Source of the DNA: Hyphomicrobiales bacterium
GTDB lineage: Bacteria; Pseudomonadota; Alphaproteobacteria; Rhizobiales; Rhizobiaceae
NCBI GenBank assembly: GCA_900471925.1
Contig: UCGV01000024.1
Coordinates: 248,001-312,000, forward strand
DNA: 64,000 bases
Direction of reading: 5' to 3'
Positions 1 through 8,064 of this stretch are shown here, in pieces; positions within the stretch are counted from its first letter, which is position 1, and each line of letters opens with the position of its first letter. The position numbers and the translations under genes are program-made. The notes beneath the pieces were generated by a model. That model saw only the letters and a program-made list of their open reading frames with translations, did not search any database and was not told where the DNA came from.

Positions 1-398
1 AGTTCGTCGAGATCCATTGAACCCATGACCGAACGGATATTGGTCATGGTGAGGTTCAGGATCGCGTTTTCTAGATTGGATACCTGATAGGCAGCCTGCG
101 CGGCGTTCAGCACCTGGTAGAAGGCAACCGCATCTGCGGAAACCGAGGCGTTGTCCTTGGTGATGACCTCTTGCGTCGGGACGTCGAGTACCTGTTCCAT
201 GACGTTCATGCGGGCGCCGATGCGCTCGATGAAGGGCGTGATGATGTTGAGGCCGGGTTCCAGTGTGCGTGTGTAACGACCAAAGCGCTCGATCGTGTAG
301 CGGAAACCCTGCGGCACTGTCTTGATGCCTGCAAAAAGCACCAGGATGACGAAAATCACCAGTGCAATGACAACGATATCGAAGCCGCCGAGCAGCAT
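1..398 (-). CDS. SPFH/band-7 domain membrane protein, 5' part only
   Basis: The first 132 codons of a gene that continues beyond the left edge. The ATG follows a good ribosome site (AGGGAGG). The product opens with one hydrophobic segment (about residues 5-27), followed by the start of an SPFH/band-7 domain, including VPQGFRYTIERFGRY and LEPGLN. This N-terminal anchor plus band-7 layout is that of the QmcA/stomatin-like group, membrane scaffold proteins that oligomerise and often pair with an NfeD-like protein. Any NfeD gene would lie downstream, outside the window. Family placement is secure; the cellular role cannot be told from this fragment. Confidence 0.85.
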   Translation of the reverse strand, partial: MLLGGFDIVVIALVIFVILVLFAGIKTVPQGFRYTIERFGRYTRTLEPGLNIITPFIERIGARMNVMEQVLDVPTQEVITKDNASVSADAVAFYQVLNAAQAAYQVSNLENAILNLTMTNIRSVMGSMDLDE

Positions 399-481
399 GA
401 ATTCCTCCCTGAACCCGCCTATCTGAGGTGGTGAGTTAGCACGTTATTTGCAAGGAAGGAATGACAGCTGCGCCTTTCAAA

Positions 482-745
482 TCAGGGTGATAGGCCGGCA
501 TCATCGAAGTCGCTCTTGGTGATGTAGCCGCCCATCAGGCAACTGGTAAGAAAAGGCTGGTCGTCGGCGCTGAAATGGCTGGTTCTGACGTCGCGCAGGC
601 GAAGCTGGCAGGCAACCTGGCCAACGATGCCTTTGGGAGGAGCGCTGGCGTAGACCCGCTGATAGTGCTCCCAGGCGAGATAGAAGCCAGCTGTCGCGAC
701 AAGCAGGCAGGCGAATACAATCGATTTTCTGAAACCCGAGGTCAT
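482..745 (-). CDS. Small single-pass membrane or exported protein, unknown function
   Basis: An 87-residue protein with a basic start and one hydrophobic segment (about residues 7-25: IVFACLLVATAGFYLAW), followed by a polar domain with two cysteines (VACQLRLRD and TSCLMGGY). The segment could be an uncleaved signal anchor, and the two cysteines could form a periplasmic disulphide; both are inferences. I took the ATG at 745 over a TTG 21 bases upstream. It lies downstream of hemH on the same strand, with a gap of about 160 bases. I do not recognise a family. Confidence 0.55.
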   Translation of the reverse strand: MTSGFRKSIVFACLLVATAGFYLAWEHYQRVYASAPPKGIVGQVACQLRLRDVRTSHFSADDQPFLTSCLMGGYITKSDFDDAGLSP

Positions 746-902
746 GAAATACGTCCCGATCAACAAGACGGAGGCTACGGATATGCTGGCGACAATCGCG
801 CCTTCGGTGCGGTTGTCGTCGCTTATCGGCTCCTCTTAAGATCTGGGGCGCGAAACGTTTTTATCTATCGATGGATGCAAGAAAATCCCGGTGCCGGATC
901 TG

Positions 903-1934
903 TCACACCCAGCCGAGCAGCTCGCGGCGCACGACCTTTTCCAGTACCTGGATGCCGTCCTCGCCATCATTCAGGCAGGGGACATGCGTGAAGTGCTCGC
1001 CACCATTGTGGGTAAAGGAATGGGCGGCCTGTTCGGCGATCTCTTCCAGTGTCTCCAGACAGTCGGAGACGAAGCCCGGGTTGATGACCGCAATTCGCTT
1101 GACGCCATCCTGCGCAAGCTTTTCGACGGCCTTGTCGGTATAGGGCTGCAGCCATTCTTCCGGCCCGAAACGGGACTGGAAGGTGACCATGAAATTTTCC
1201 TTGGTCAGTCCGAGGCGTTCGCGCAGCAGTCGACCGGTCTTCTGGCACTGGCAGTAATAGGGATCGCCCTGCTGGAAATAGGAGAGCGGGATGCCGTGGA
1301 ATGAAGCGAGCAGCATTTCCGGCTTCCAGTCGAGGGTGGCCAGATGCCGCTCGACGGATTTCGCCAGCGCTTCGATATAGGTCTCGTCGTCGTGATATTC
1401 AGGCACAGTGCGCAGCGCCGGCTGCCAGCGCATGGTCAGCAGCTTCTGGAAGGCCTTGTCATTGACTGTCGCGGTGGTGGCTGCGGCATATTGCGGATAG
1501 AGCGGGAAGAGCAGGATACGGTCGCAACCTTCATCCTTCAACGCCTGGATGCGTGAGGGGATCGACGGCGTGCCGTAGCGCATTGCCCAATCGACATTGA
1601 CGGTTGGCAGATCCTTCAGCCGTTCGGCCATGAAGTCCGACTGGTTGCGGGTATAGGTACGCAGCCAGCTTTCGTTCAGCTCCTTGTTCCAGATCGTCTC
1701 ATAGGCCTTGCCCACTTTCTGCGGGCGCGTGTTGAGGACGATGCCGAACAGGATCGGATACCATTTCCAGGGCGACCATTCGATAACGCGTTTGTCGGTC
1801 AGAAACTCGCGCAGGTATCGGCGCATGGACGTATAGTCGGTGCCATCAGGCGTGCCGAGATTGACCAGCAGGACGCCAACCTTGCCGAATTTGACGGCGG
1901 GATGGTCCGCCGGGCGGAGTGAAGTATCTGTCAT
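903..1934 (-). CDS. hemH: Ferrochelatase
   Basis: Inserts Fe2+ into protoporphyrin IX, the last step of protohaem synthesis. The 343-residue product has the usual bacterial length. Family marks are VLLVNLGTPDG near the N-terminus, the metal-binding histidine in SFHGIPLSYFQQGDPY, the signature FQSRFGPEEWLQPYTD, and the C-terminal PGFVSDCLETLEEI with VPCLND. The frame stays open upstream of 1934, but homology begins just after this ATG, so the longer form is unlikely. It follows the 5'-nucleotidase gene on the same strand, but a strong terminator lies between them, so hemH probably has its own promoter. Confidence 0.95.
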   Translation of the reverse strand: MTDTSLRPADHPAVKFGKVGVLLVNLGTPDGTDYTSMRRYLREFLTDKRVIEWSPWKWYPILFGIVLNTRPQKVGKAYETIWNKELNESWLRTYTRNQSDFMAERLKDLPTVNVDWAMRYGTPSIPSRIQALKDEGCDRILLFPLYPQYAAATTATVNDKAFQKLLTMRWQPALRTVPEYHDDETYIEALAKSVERHLATLDWKPEMLLASFHGIPLSYFQQGDPYYCQCQKTGRLLRERLGLTKENFMVTFQSRFGPEEWLQPYTDKAVEKLAQDGVKRIAVINPGFVSDCLETLEEIAEQAAHSFTHNGGEHFTHVPCLNDGEDGIQVLEKVVRRELLGWV

Positions 1935-2008
1935 TCTGGCCCCAACGCGCTTTCCGTGTCTTTCCGGCTCATACGCAGCCAGCCGATCACGGTTCACCCT
2001 ATAAGTAG

Positions 2009-2040
2009 AAAAGCCGGCCCGGGAAACCCCGGACCGGCTC
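2009..2040 (-). terminator. Rho-independent terminator behind the 5'-nucleotidase gene
   Basis: On the minus strand, AGCCGGTCCGGG pairs with CCCGGGCCGGCT (one G-T pair) around a short T-rich loop and is followed by TTTT. It lies just after the nucleotidase stop codon at 2062. Confidence 0.8.
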
Positions 2041-2061
2041 ACATCATCGGGACAAATCGTC

Positions 2062-3963
2062 TTACTTGGCGGGAACCTTGATTTCCTCGCCGATCCGGAG
2101 ATGGCGCGGGTTCGGGCTGCCGTTGGCTTCCGACAATTTGCGCCATTCGGTGCCCTCGCCATAGAAGGTCTTGGCAAGATTCCAGAAGTTATCGCCGGCA
2201 ACGATGACATGGGTGGAAGGTGTTGCCGGCGCAGAGGCCGCCGGAGCGGGCGCGGGCTCTGCCGAGGGGGCCGGTGTCGCCGGGGCAGGAGTCGGTTCTG
2301 CTGACGGCGCCGGAGCGGCAGGTGCCGGCGCGGCCTCGGTGGCAGGAGCAGGGGAAGCCTGCGCGATTTCAGTGATGCGGCCGTCCGTATAGGGCTTATA
2401 GGGCGAATGCGCGGCGACGTATTCGGCCGTCACATCGGCGAGGTCAGGGCCGTAATCATAGGCATTCTGGCCATCCTTGAAGGCGACATAGCCGTCACCG
2501 CCGGCGCGCATGAAGTTGTTGGTGGCAACGCTATAGGTCTTGGCATTGTCGATCGGGACGAAATTGTCGCCGTCCTTGACCTGAACATCGCTCACGCGAC
2601 CACCAACCGGCTTCGACTGGTCGAAGGTGAATTTCAGCCCGGCGACCTGCGGGAAGCGGCCAGCGCCCTGGTCGATCTGGCTGACACCGTTCTCAAGCGC
2701 CTTGATGATGTCGGCGCCGGTCAGCTGGAAGGTCGCAAGCGTGTTCTGGAAGGGCAGAACCGTGATGACTTCGCCCTGGGTAACGTCGCCGCCATCGATG
2801 GAGGCACGCAAGCCGCCACCATTCTGGATAGCGATGGTCACGCCCTGGTTCTTGGTGCGGTCGAGCATGGCGTCGGCCACGAGGTTGCCCATAGAGCATT
2901 CCTTGACGCGGCAGACCTTTCGGTCGCCTTCGATCGGGCCTTCGGAGGAGCCGATCACCTTCTTGCGCAGATCCTCGATCGGCTTTGCCAACTCGACGAT
3001 GCGGGCGGCGACCGCCGGATCGGGCGTGAAGGAGGAATCGATCAGGATCGGATCACCCTTGGCTTCCTTGACGACGCCGTTGTCATCGAAATTGACGACG
3101 AGATCGCCGAGATATTTGCTGTAGGAGGCTGCCTGAACCACCGGAACCTTGTAGCCGCCGGGATTGTCGACCATCGTCGGATAGGGGCCTTCAGCCTTCG
3201 GATCGGTGTTCGAGAGCAGGCTGTGCGAATGGCCGCCGACGACCACGTCGACATCGGGGATCTTGGCGATCATGGCGAGGTCGCGCGGATAGCCTACATG
3301 GGTGAGTGCGATGATCTTGTTGACGCCTTCACCCTTCAGTTTCTGAACTTCAGCCGTGATGCTCTGCACGTCATCGGCAATGGTCACGTTCGGACCGGGG
3401 GATGAAAGCTCCGGCGTGTCGTTGGTGACGGCGCCGACGATGCCGATCTTCTGGCCGCCGACGTCGAGTACGAGCGAAGGCTTGACGCGATCGCCGATCT
3501 TGGAGGCGGCACTTGCCTTGACATTCGCGGTAACGACGGGGAACTGCACCTTGTCGAGGAAGGTCGCAAGCCCGTCCTCGCTGTCGTCGAATTCATGGTT
3601 GCCGACCGTCATGGCGTCGAACTTCATGAGGTTCAGCATTTCGGCTTCGGCTGCGCCCTTGTAGGTCGTGTAAAACAGCGAGCCCTGGAAATTGTCGCCG
3701 CCGTTGAGCAGCAGCACATTCTTGCCCGTCAGGGCCTGACGGCGCTGATCGATGGCGGTCTTCAGCCGTGCGGCGCCGCCGAAGCACTCGTTCTTGCTCT
3801 CTTCTTCCGGCGAGCAGGTGGAATCGAACTTGTTGATCGATTCGATACGCGAGTGGAAATCGTTGATGTGCAGAATATTGAGTTCGTAATCCGCAAATGC
3901 GGCACTGGTGCTCAGCGCCAGAATGGACGCGGTTAAAATTCCGAAGCTTAAAGACTTCGTCAT
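2062..3963 (-). CDS. Secreted bifunctional metallophosphatase/5'-nucleotidase with C-terminal LysM domain
   Basis: A periplasmic enzyme of the UshA/5'-nucleotidase family, which removes phosphate from nucleotides or UDP-sugars. A signal peptide (about residues 1-24, ending SAAFA) leads into a calcineurin-like domain with the metal-binding motifs NDFHSR, GGDNFQGS, GNHEFD and GGHSHS. The C-terminal nucleotidase domain follows (MGNLVADAML, AIQNGGGLRASI, PFQNTLATFQLTG). Residues about 530-580 are a Pro/Ala/Glu linker with near-repeats of APAPSAEP. The last 50 residues are a LysM domain (HVIVAGDNFWNLAKTFYG to LRIGEEIKVPAK). LysM binds peptidoglycan, so the enzyme is probably held at the cell wall. 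The ribosome site is AGGAGAACAGGG. A 9-bp dyad lies in the leader (3982-4010). Confidence 0.93.
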   Translation of the reverse strand: MTKSLSFGILTASILALSTSAAFADYELNILHINDFHSRIESINKFDSTCSPEEESKNECFGGAARLKTAIDQRRQALTGKNVLLLNGGDNFQGSLFYTTYKGAAEAEMLNLMKFDAMTVGNHEFDDSEDGLATFLDKVQFPVVTANVKASAASKIGDRVKPSLVLDVGGQKIGIVGAVTNDTPELSSPGPNVTIADDVQSITAEVQKLKGEGVNKIIALTHVGYPRDLAMIAKIPDVDVVVGGHSHSLLSNTDPKAEGPYPTMVDNPGGYKVPVVQAASYSKYLGDLVVNFDDNGVVKEAKGDPILIDSSFTPDPAVAARIVELAKPIEDLRKKVIGSSEGPIEGDRKVCRVKECSMGNLVADAMLDRTKNQGVTIAIQNGGGLRASIDGGDVTQGEVITVLPFQNTLATFQLTGADIIKALENGVSQIDQGAGRFPQVAGLKFTFDQSKPVGGRVSDVQVKDGDNFVPIDNAKTYSVATNNFMRAGGDGYVAFKDGQNAYDYGPDLADVTAEYVAAHSPYKPYTDGRITEIAQASPAPATEAAPAPAAPAPSAEPTPAPATPAPSAEPAPAPAASAPATPSTHVIVAGDNFWNLAKTFYGEGTEWRKLSEANGSPNPRHLRIGEEIKVPAK

Positions 3964-3981
3964 CCCTGTTCTCCTGATTTA

Positions 3982-4010
3982 GGCCAGGATGTTTACCCCT
4001 GATCCTGGCC
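3982..4010. promoter_or_regulatory. Perfect 9-bp inverted repeat upstream of the 5'-nucleotidase start
   Basis: GGCCAGGAT and ATCCTGGCC are separated by 11 bases and end about 20 bases before the nucleotidase ATG at 3963. The dyad may be an operator or an mRNA hairpin next to the ribosome site. Its role is unknown. Confidence 0.45.
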
Positions 4011-4168
4011 ATCCCTCACATGGATCGTCACCGACGATGCCGGCGCGCGGATGTTTTCACCTCGATGGGCGAACCGCAAGAGAGAAGCTGTGGAGGTGAG
4101 GACGCTTTCCAAGGGGGCTCCCGGCAAAAAAGCCGGAAGCGTCGCCAATAATCAGGAAGGATTAGGAT

Positions 4169-4537
4169 TTAGCCGCGACGGGTCAGGACGAACTGTGCGC
4201 CGGCATCCGAGGTGCAGTTCAGCTGGCTCGTGGTGACGAGCGAGCAATTGACCTTTGACTGGGTGTTGCGCACCAGCGAGGTCATGTTGATTTCCACCAG
4301 CGTCGGCGACGTTTTGATATAGGTGCCGGAAGCCAGGAGCTGGTTGCTGTCGGTCGTGCGCGTGGTGAACGTGCCGCCCTGGAAGGTTGAGACGATGCCG
4401 TTCGGATCGGCCCATGTGCCTTCGACACCGGCCGGAGCAGGTGCCGATGCGACCGGGAGAGGGCGCGGACCGGAGGAAACGCAGGCGGCAAGGGCAGCCG
4501 ATGCAACCGCAAGAACGAGACCAGTTCTGATTTTCAT
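4169..4537 (-). CDS. Omp10-like outer-membrane lipoprotein
   Basis: A 122-residue lipoprotein. The N-terminus MKIRTGLVLAVASAALAAC is a type II signal with lipobox LAAC; Cys19 would be acylated after cleavage. A Pro/Ala-rich spacer and a small beta-rich domain starting at GVEGTWADPNG follow, and the protein ends QFVLTRRG. This matches the Omp10 family, a conserved outer-membrane lipoprotein of Brucella and rhizobia. The start is fixed by GGAGAAG five bases upstream; the frame extends further back but without a signal-like start. It stands alone between the nucleotidase and hss genes. Family assignment is good; its physiological role is poorly known. Confidence 0.85.
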   Translation of the reverse strand: MKIRTGLVLAVASAALAACVSSGPRPLPVASAPAPAGVEGTWADPNGIVSTFQGGTFTTRTTDSNQLLASGTYIKTSPTLVEINMTSLVRNTQSKVNCSLVTTSQLNCTSDAGAQFVLTRRG

Positions 4538-4659
4538 AAGGCTTCTCCGGCGAATCCAAGCGGAACCTATCCGCGACATCCGCGCAAAACATGGCGCGCA
4601 CCTTCCGTGAAGACAAGCCTTCGGCAGAGGTCGGCCGGCATTTAGACAGCAGGCGTTAC

Positions 4660-4686
4660 AAAAATGCCCGCCTTGCAGCGGGCATC
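4660..4686 (-). terminator. Rho-independent terminator of hss
   Basis: On the minus strand, GATGCCCGC and GCGGGCATT form a stem around TGCAAG, followed by a T run. It begins about 25 bases after the hss stop codon. Confidence 0.85.
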
Positions 4687-4708
4687 TTCAATATCATCGC
4701 AGCAAGGT

Positions 4709-6154
4709 TCAGCGAACGAGGATGTTCTTGAACTGCCACGGATCCTTGGTGTCGATGTCTTCCGGGAACAGGCCCGGACGACCGTCGAGCGGGGTCCAAT
4801 CGGTGTAATGGCCTTCGACCGGGCCGAGATAGGGCAGCTGCACTTCGAGGCAGCGCTTGTAATCCATCTCGTCGGCTTCGACGATGCCGGCCTTCGGGTT
4901 TTCAATCGCCCAGACCATGCCGGCGAGAACAGCAGAGGTTACCTGCAGGCCGGTTGCATTCTGATAGGGGGCGATGCGACGGGTTTCTTCGAGCGACAGG
5001 CGCGAACCGTACCAGTAAGCGTTCTTGTCGTGGCCGTAGAGCAGCACGCCGAGTTCGTCGACGCCGTCGACCAGTTCGTTCTCGTCAAGAACGTGGAGAA
5101 CCGGCTGGGCCTGGCCGCCGTTGCCGAACATTTCGTGCAGCGACAGAACCGCATCGTTAGCCGGATGATAGGCGTAGTGGCAGGTCGGGCGATAGGTGAC
5201 GTCGCCGTCCTTGTCCTTGACCGTGAAGAAATCGGCGATCGAGATCGACTCGTTGTGGGTGACGAGGAAGCCGTATTGCGGGCCGGGCGTCGGACACCAG
5301 GTGCGCACGCGGGTGTTGGCGCCGGGCTGTTCCAGGAAGATAGCAGCCTTGGAGCCCTTCTTGTGCTTCTTGGCGTTCTTCGGCATCCAGTTTTCATGGG
5401 TACCCCAGCCGAGTTCGGCCGGCTGCAGTCCTTCGGAGATGAAGCCTTCGACGGACCAGGTGTTCCAGAAGACGTTGAGCGGCTTCGGATGGACGGTGCG
5501 CTGGGTGTCGCGCTCGGCAATGTGGATGCCCTTGACGCCGACCTTCTTCATGAGCTTTGCCCATTCTTCGCGGTCGTCCTGGCCCGGTTCATCGAACTTC
5601 AGGCCAATGTCGTTGGCGAGGTTGAGCAGCGCCTGCTTGACGAACCAGGAAACCATGCCCGGGTTTGCACCACAGGTGGAAACGGCGGTGGTGCCGCCCG
5701 GGTTCTTGGCCTTTTCCTTGCGAACGGTTTCGCGCAGCGCATAGTTGGTGCGCTCCTCGTTCTTCATGTCCTTGTCGAAATAGAAGCCGAGCCAGGGCTC
5801 GACGACGGTATCGATGTAGAGCACGTCAAGCTTGCGGCAGAGCTTGATGATGTCGAGAGAGGAGGTATCGACCGAGAGGTTGACGCAGAAACCCTGGCCT
5901 TCGCCTTCGGTCAGGAGCGGCTTCAGCAGCTCCTTGTAATTGTCCTTCGTCACATGCGCCTGGATATGCTTGACGCCGTGCTTTTCCAGAATGTGGGCAT
6001 CGTCCGTGCGCGGGTCGATGACAACCATCCGGCTCTTGTCGAACTTGAAGTGGCGCTCGATCAGGGGCAGCGTGCCGCGGCCGATGGAGCCAAAGCCGAT
6101 CATAACGATCGGACCGGTAATTTCGCCATATACCGGATAGTTCTGTTCCGTCAT
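4709..6154 (-). CDS. hss: Homospermidine synthase
   Basis: A cytoplasmic NAD-dependent enzyme that joins aminobutyl groups from putrescine or spermidine to give sym-homospermidine, a polyamine common in rhizobia. The 481-residue length is normal. An N-terminal Rossmann fold carries the dinucleotide motif VMIGFGSIGRG (residues about 17-27) and ends its second strand with VVIDPR. STCGANPGMVSWFVKQAL and WYGSRLSLEE are typical of the family. The start has a clear ribosome site (AGGAGAAAAG), and its own terminator follows, so this is a single-gene unit. The family is also related to saccharopine dehydrogenase, but the length and the motifs fit Hss. Confidence 0.95.
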   Translation of the reverse strand: MTEQNYPVYGEITGPIVMIGFGSIGRGTLPLIERHFKFDKSRMVVIDPRTDDAHILEKHGVKHIQAHVTKDNYKELLKPLLTEGEGQGFCVNLSVDTSSLDIIKLCRKLDVLYIDTVVEPWLGFYFDKDMKNEERTNYALRETVRKEKAKNPGGTTAVSTCGANPGMVSWFVKQALLNLANDIGLKFDEPGQDDREEWAKLMKKVGVKGIHIAERDTQRTVHPKPLNVFWNTWSVEGFISEGLQPAELGWGTHENWMPKNAKKHKKGSKAAIFLEQPGANTRVRTWCPTPGPQYGFLVTHNESISIADFFTVKDKDGDVTYRPTCHYAYHPANDAVLSLHEMFGNGGQAQPVLHVLDENELVDGVDELGVLLYGHDKNAYWYGSRLSLEETRRIAPYQNATGLQVTSAVLAGMVWAIENPKAGIVEADEMDYKRCLEVQLPYLGPVEGHYTDWTPLDGRPGLFPEDIDTKDPWQFKNILVR

Positions 6155-6284
6155 TCTTTTCTCCTGTGGAAGGGAACGAAGGCTTCTAGCCTAAAGAATT
6201 CATGTGAAAATGCGACGAAGGTCGCGAGGTGACCGGCTCTAATCACAAAATGAAGTCACAATAAAGAGCGTTCACCTGCAAAGG

Positions 6285-7142
6285 TCAAATATCGGGCATG
6301 CAAATTGCGCGCAGCTTCCGCGCGAGTTCGGTTCTTTGCGTGGTCAAACCCTTGTAGGCGGCCTGTCGGTCGTCGAGCGCATCCAGCTGATCGGCGAAAC
6401 TTGAGGCGAGTTTTGCTGCTTGCGGGTGATGGGCGATAGCGGCGACCGGATCGATGTAAATGCGGATGGTGAAGAGGATGTCACCGGAGACAGGAAGCCT
6501 GGTCAGCGTCTGACGCTCGACACGGATGAAGCGGTCCGCGAGCGTGAAGGCTTCAGTGGAAGGCGACCGGCGATGTTTCGAGACGGGAAGGAAGAGATCG
6601 TCCGTGTTGTTGACCGACCAGTTCAGCCGCTCGACCGGCTGGGCGACCTGAAGATTGTCGAAGATGCGGGTGATGAGTGCGGCATTGCGCGTGCCTTCAT
6701 TAAAGCCCGGCACGTCGGCGTGGATTGCGTGCATTGGTCGGCCGAATTTTTCCTGCAACGACCATGAGGAGGGAAAGGACACGTGGGCGGCGACGAGATG
6801 CCAGCCATCGGCCTTGCGGCGCATGAGGACAAGATCGTCCTGGATCAGTGAGCCGGCCTTGAAGAGCGGCGGCAGATTGGAGACATCGCGCCGGTGCATT
6901 GCTGAATGCTGCTCGGCAAGATGAGCAAGGATAAGGTCGAGAGCTTCCTGCTGAGCAGCCTCCGTTTCCTCCTCCGCGACGAAGATGTCGTCGAGGCGTT
7001 CTTTTGCGAGCCGTGCTTTTTCGTTGAGATAGCGGTGGAGATCCTTGTCGGGCTCGATCCATCTGACGGGATCGAGCGGCATCAGGCCGATGGTGAAGGG
7101 CCGGGACGAGCCATCATAAGGCGTGTAGGTCGGCTGTTTCAT
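6285..7142 (-). CDS. DUF3445 protein, haem-dependent oxidative N-demethylase-like
   Basis: A 285-residue protein of the DUF3445 family. Some members are the alpha subunit of a haem-dependent oxidative N-demethylase that removes methyl groups from dimethylamine-like substrates. Typical features are the N-terminal PFTIGLMPLDPVRWIEPD, the central RRKADGWHLVAAHVSFPSSWSLQEKFG, the HADVPGFNEG segment, and RVERQTLTRLPVSGDILFTIR. It is the last gene of the pepF-pabB-pabC-YCII run, starting 5 bases after the YCII stop codon. No reductase subunit lies nearby, so its electron donor and substrate are unknown. Confidence 0.8.
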   Translation of the reverse strand: MKQPTYTPYDGSSRPFTIGLMPLDPVRWIEPDKDLHRYLNEKARLAKERLDDIFVAEEETEAAQQEALDLILAHLAEQHSAMHRRDVSNLPPLFKAGSLIQDDLVLMRRKADGWHLVAAHVSFPSSWSLQEKFGRPMHAIHADVPGFNEGTRNAALITRIFDNLQVAQPVERLNWSVNNTDDLFLPVSKHRRSPSTEAFTLADRFIRVERQTLTRLPVSGDILFTIRIYIDPVAAIAHHPQAAKLASSFADQLDALDDRQAAYKGLTTQRTELARKLRAICMPDI

Positions 7143-7147
7143 CGCGC

Positions 7148-7432
7148 TCAGCGTTTCAGGGCTTCCAGCCCTTCCGTCACCGTCGTCAGCGCAACTTCGG
7201 TAATGTCGTATTCCGCGACGCCGTGGATGGTGAAGGGGTCGGCCGCGACATAGGCCTCGATCTCGGCGCGATCACCGACGGCAAGGATGACGCCGCCGGT
7301 GCGCGGCACCTTGCGGCCGGAGGCGAGGAACCAGCCCTTGGCGTAGCCTTCCTTCACCCAGGCCATATGCGGCTCCATATGCTTGTCGGCCTCTTCGTTC
7401 GGCTTCACATAGGTCAGGGCGAGGATCAGCAT
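7148..7432 (-). CDS. YciI-like (YCII domain) protein
   Basis: A 94-residue protein filled by one YCII domain, a ferredoxin-like fold with an active-site His/Asp pair. HMEPHMAWVKEGYAKGWFLASGRKVP and the DPFTIHGVAEYDITE end are diagnostic. Members range from chlorohydrolase-like enzymes to proteins of unknown function. It starts 2 bases after the pabC stop codon and ends 5 bases before the DUF3445 gene, so it is surely co-transcribed. A role in detoxifying a by-product is possible but not shown. Confidence 0.85.
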   Translation of the reverse strand: MLILALTYVKPNEEADKHMEPHMAWVKEGYAKGWFLASGRKVPRTGGVILAVGDRAEIEAYVAADPFTIHGVAEYDITEVALTTVTEGLEALKR

Positions 7433-7434
7433 GG

Positions 7435-8064
7435 TCAGTCCTTTTGCAATCTGGCGCGGATCAGCCCGCGCAGCGAATTTCCGACGTAAAGCGTGCCCTT
7501 GTCCAGATCATCAAGCGTGATGCGACAGACACGCGCCCTGCGCTGGCAGATGAGTTCGGTGCGTAGAACACCGGCAAGCAGGCCGCAGGAAATCGGCGGC
7601 GTCCTGAGGGTGCCGGAGCCATCGTCGAGGAATACGGAGGTTATGGTGCCTTCGCAGACCTCCTGTCGCTCGTTGAGCAGGATGATTTCGTCTGCCTGCT
7701 GTTGGGTGAATTCGGCGCGCGCAGCCTCATAGATAGCGCGGCGCGTCGTCTTGAGGCGCAGCAGCCTGTCGGTGGAATCGAGACGGGTGTTTGCGATACG
7801 CAAGGTCCAGACGACATCAGGTGAAAGCGGAGCGAAGGGCGCGGTCGTGATGTCGATGCGGCCCTTGTCGTCGAAGGTCAGCCTGACGCGACGCGGTTCC
7901 TTTTCACCCGCAAGTGCCTCCTCCAGCCGGGCAGCCGCATCCAGCGGCTCGGGAAAGCCGATGCGGCGGGCGGAGCGGGAAAGGCGGGCGAGATGCAGGC
8001 GCAGGCGAATGAAACCTTCGTCCGGCTCCCAGCGCAGGGTTTCGATCAGTGAGAAATCCGTCAT
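7435..8064 (-). CDS. pabC: Aminotransferase class IV, probable 4-amino-4-deoxychorismate lyase
   Basis: Likely converts 4-amino-4-deoxychorismate to p-aminobenzoate and pyruvate in folate synthesis. The 209-residue PLP enzyme is short for the family. Visible marks are the likely PLP lysine in LLRLKTTRRAIYEA, the glutamate in NERQEVCEGTITSVFL, and the PISCGLLAGVLR loop. The ATG at 8064 overlaps the pabB stop codon as ATGA, which fixes the start and implies translational coupling. In many bacteria the two activities are fused; here they are adjacent genes. A D-amino-acid or branched-chain aminotransferase is the alternative, but the link to pabB favours PabC. Confidence 0.85.
   Translation of the reverse strand: MTDFSLIETLRWEPDEGFIRLRLHLARLSRSARRIGFPEPLDAAARLEEALAGEKEPRRVRLTFDDKGRIDITTAPFAPLSPDVVWTLRIANTRLDSTDRLLRLKTTRRAIYEAARAEFTQQQADEIILLNERQEVCEGTITSVFLDDGSGTLRTPPISCGLLAGVLRTELICQRRARVCRITLDDLDKGTLYVGNSLRGLIRARLQKD

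Noticed and set aside
4121..4136. Hairpin CCGGC-AAAAAA-GCCGG downstream of the Omp10-like gene
   Set aside because: The T run on the relevant strand lies in the loop and not behind the stem, so it is not a convincing terminator.
4664..6232. Open plus-strand frame of about 520 codons opposite hss
   Set aside because: A shadow of the hss codon pattern with no recognisable protein features.
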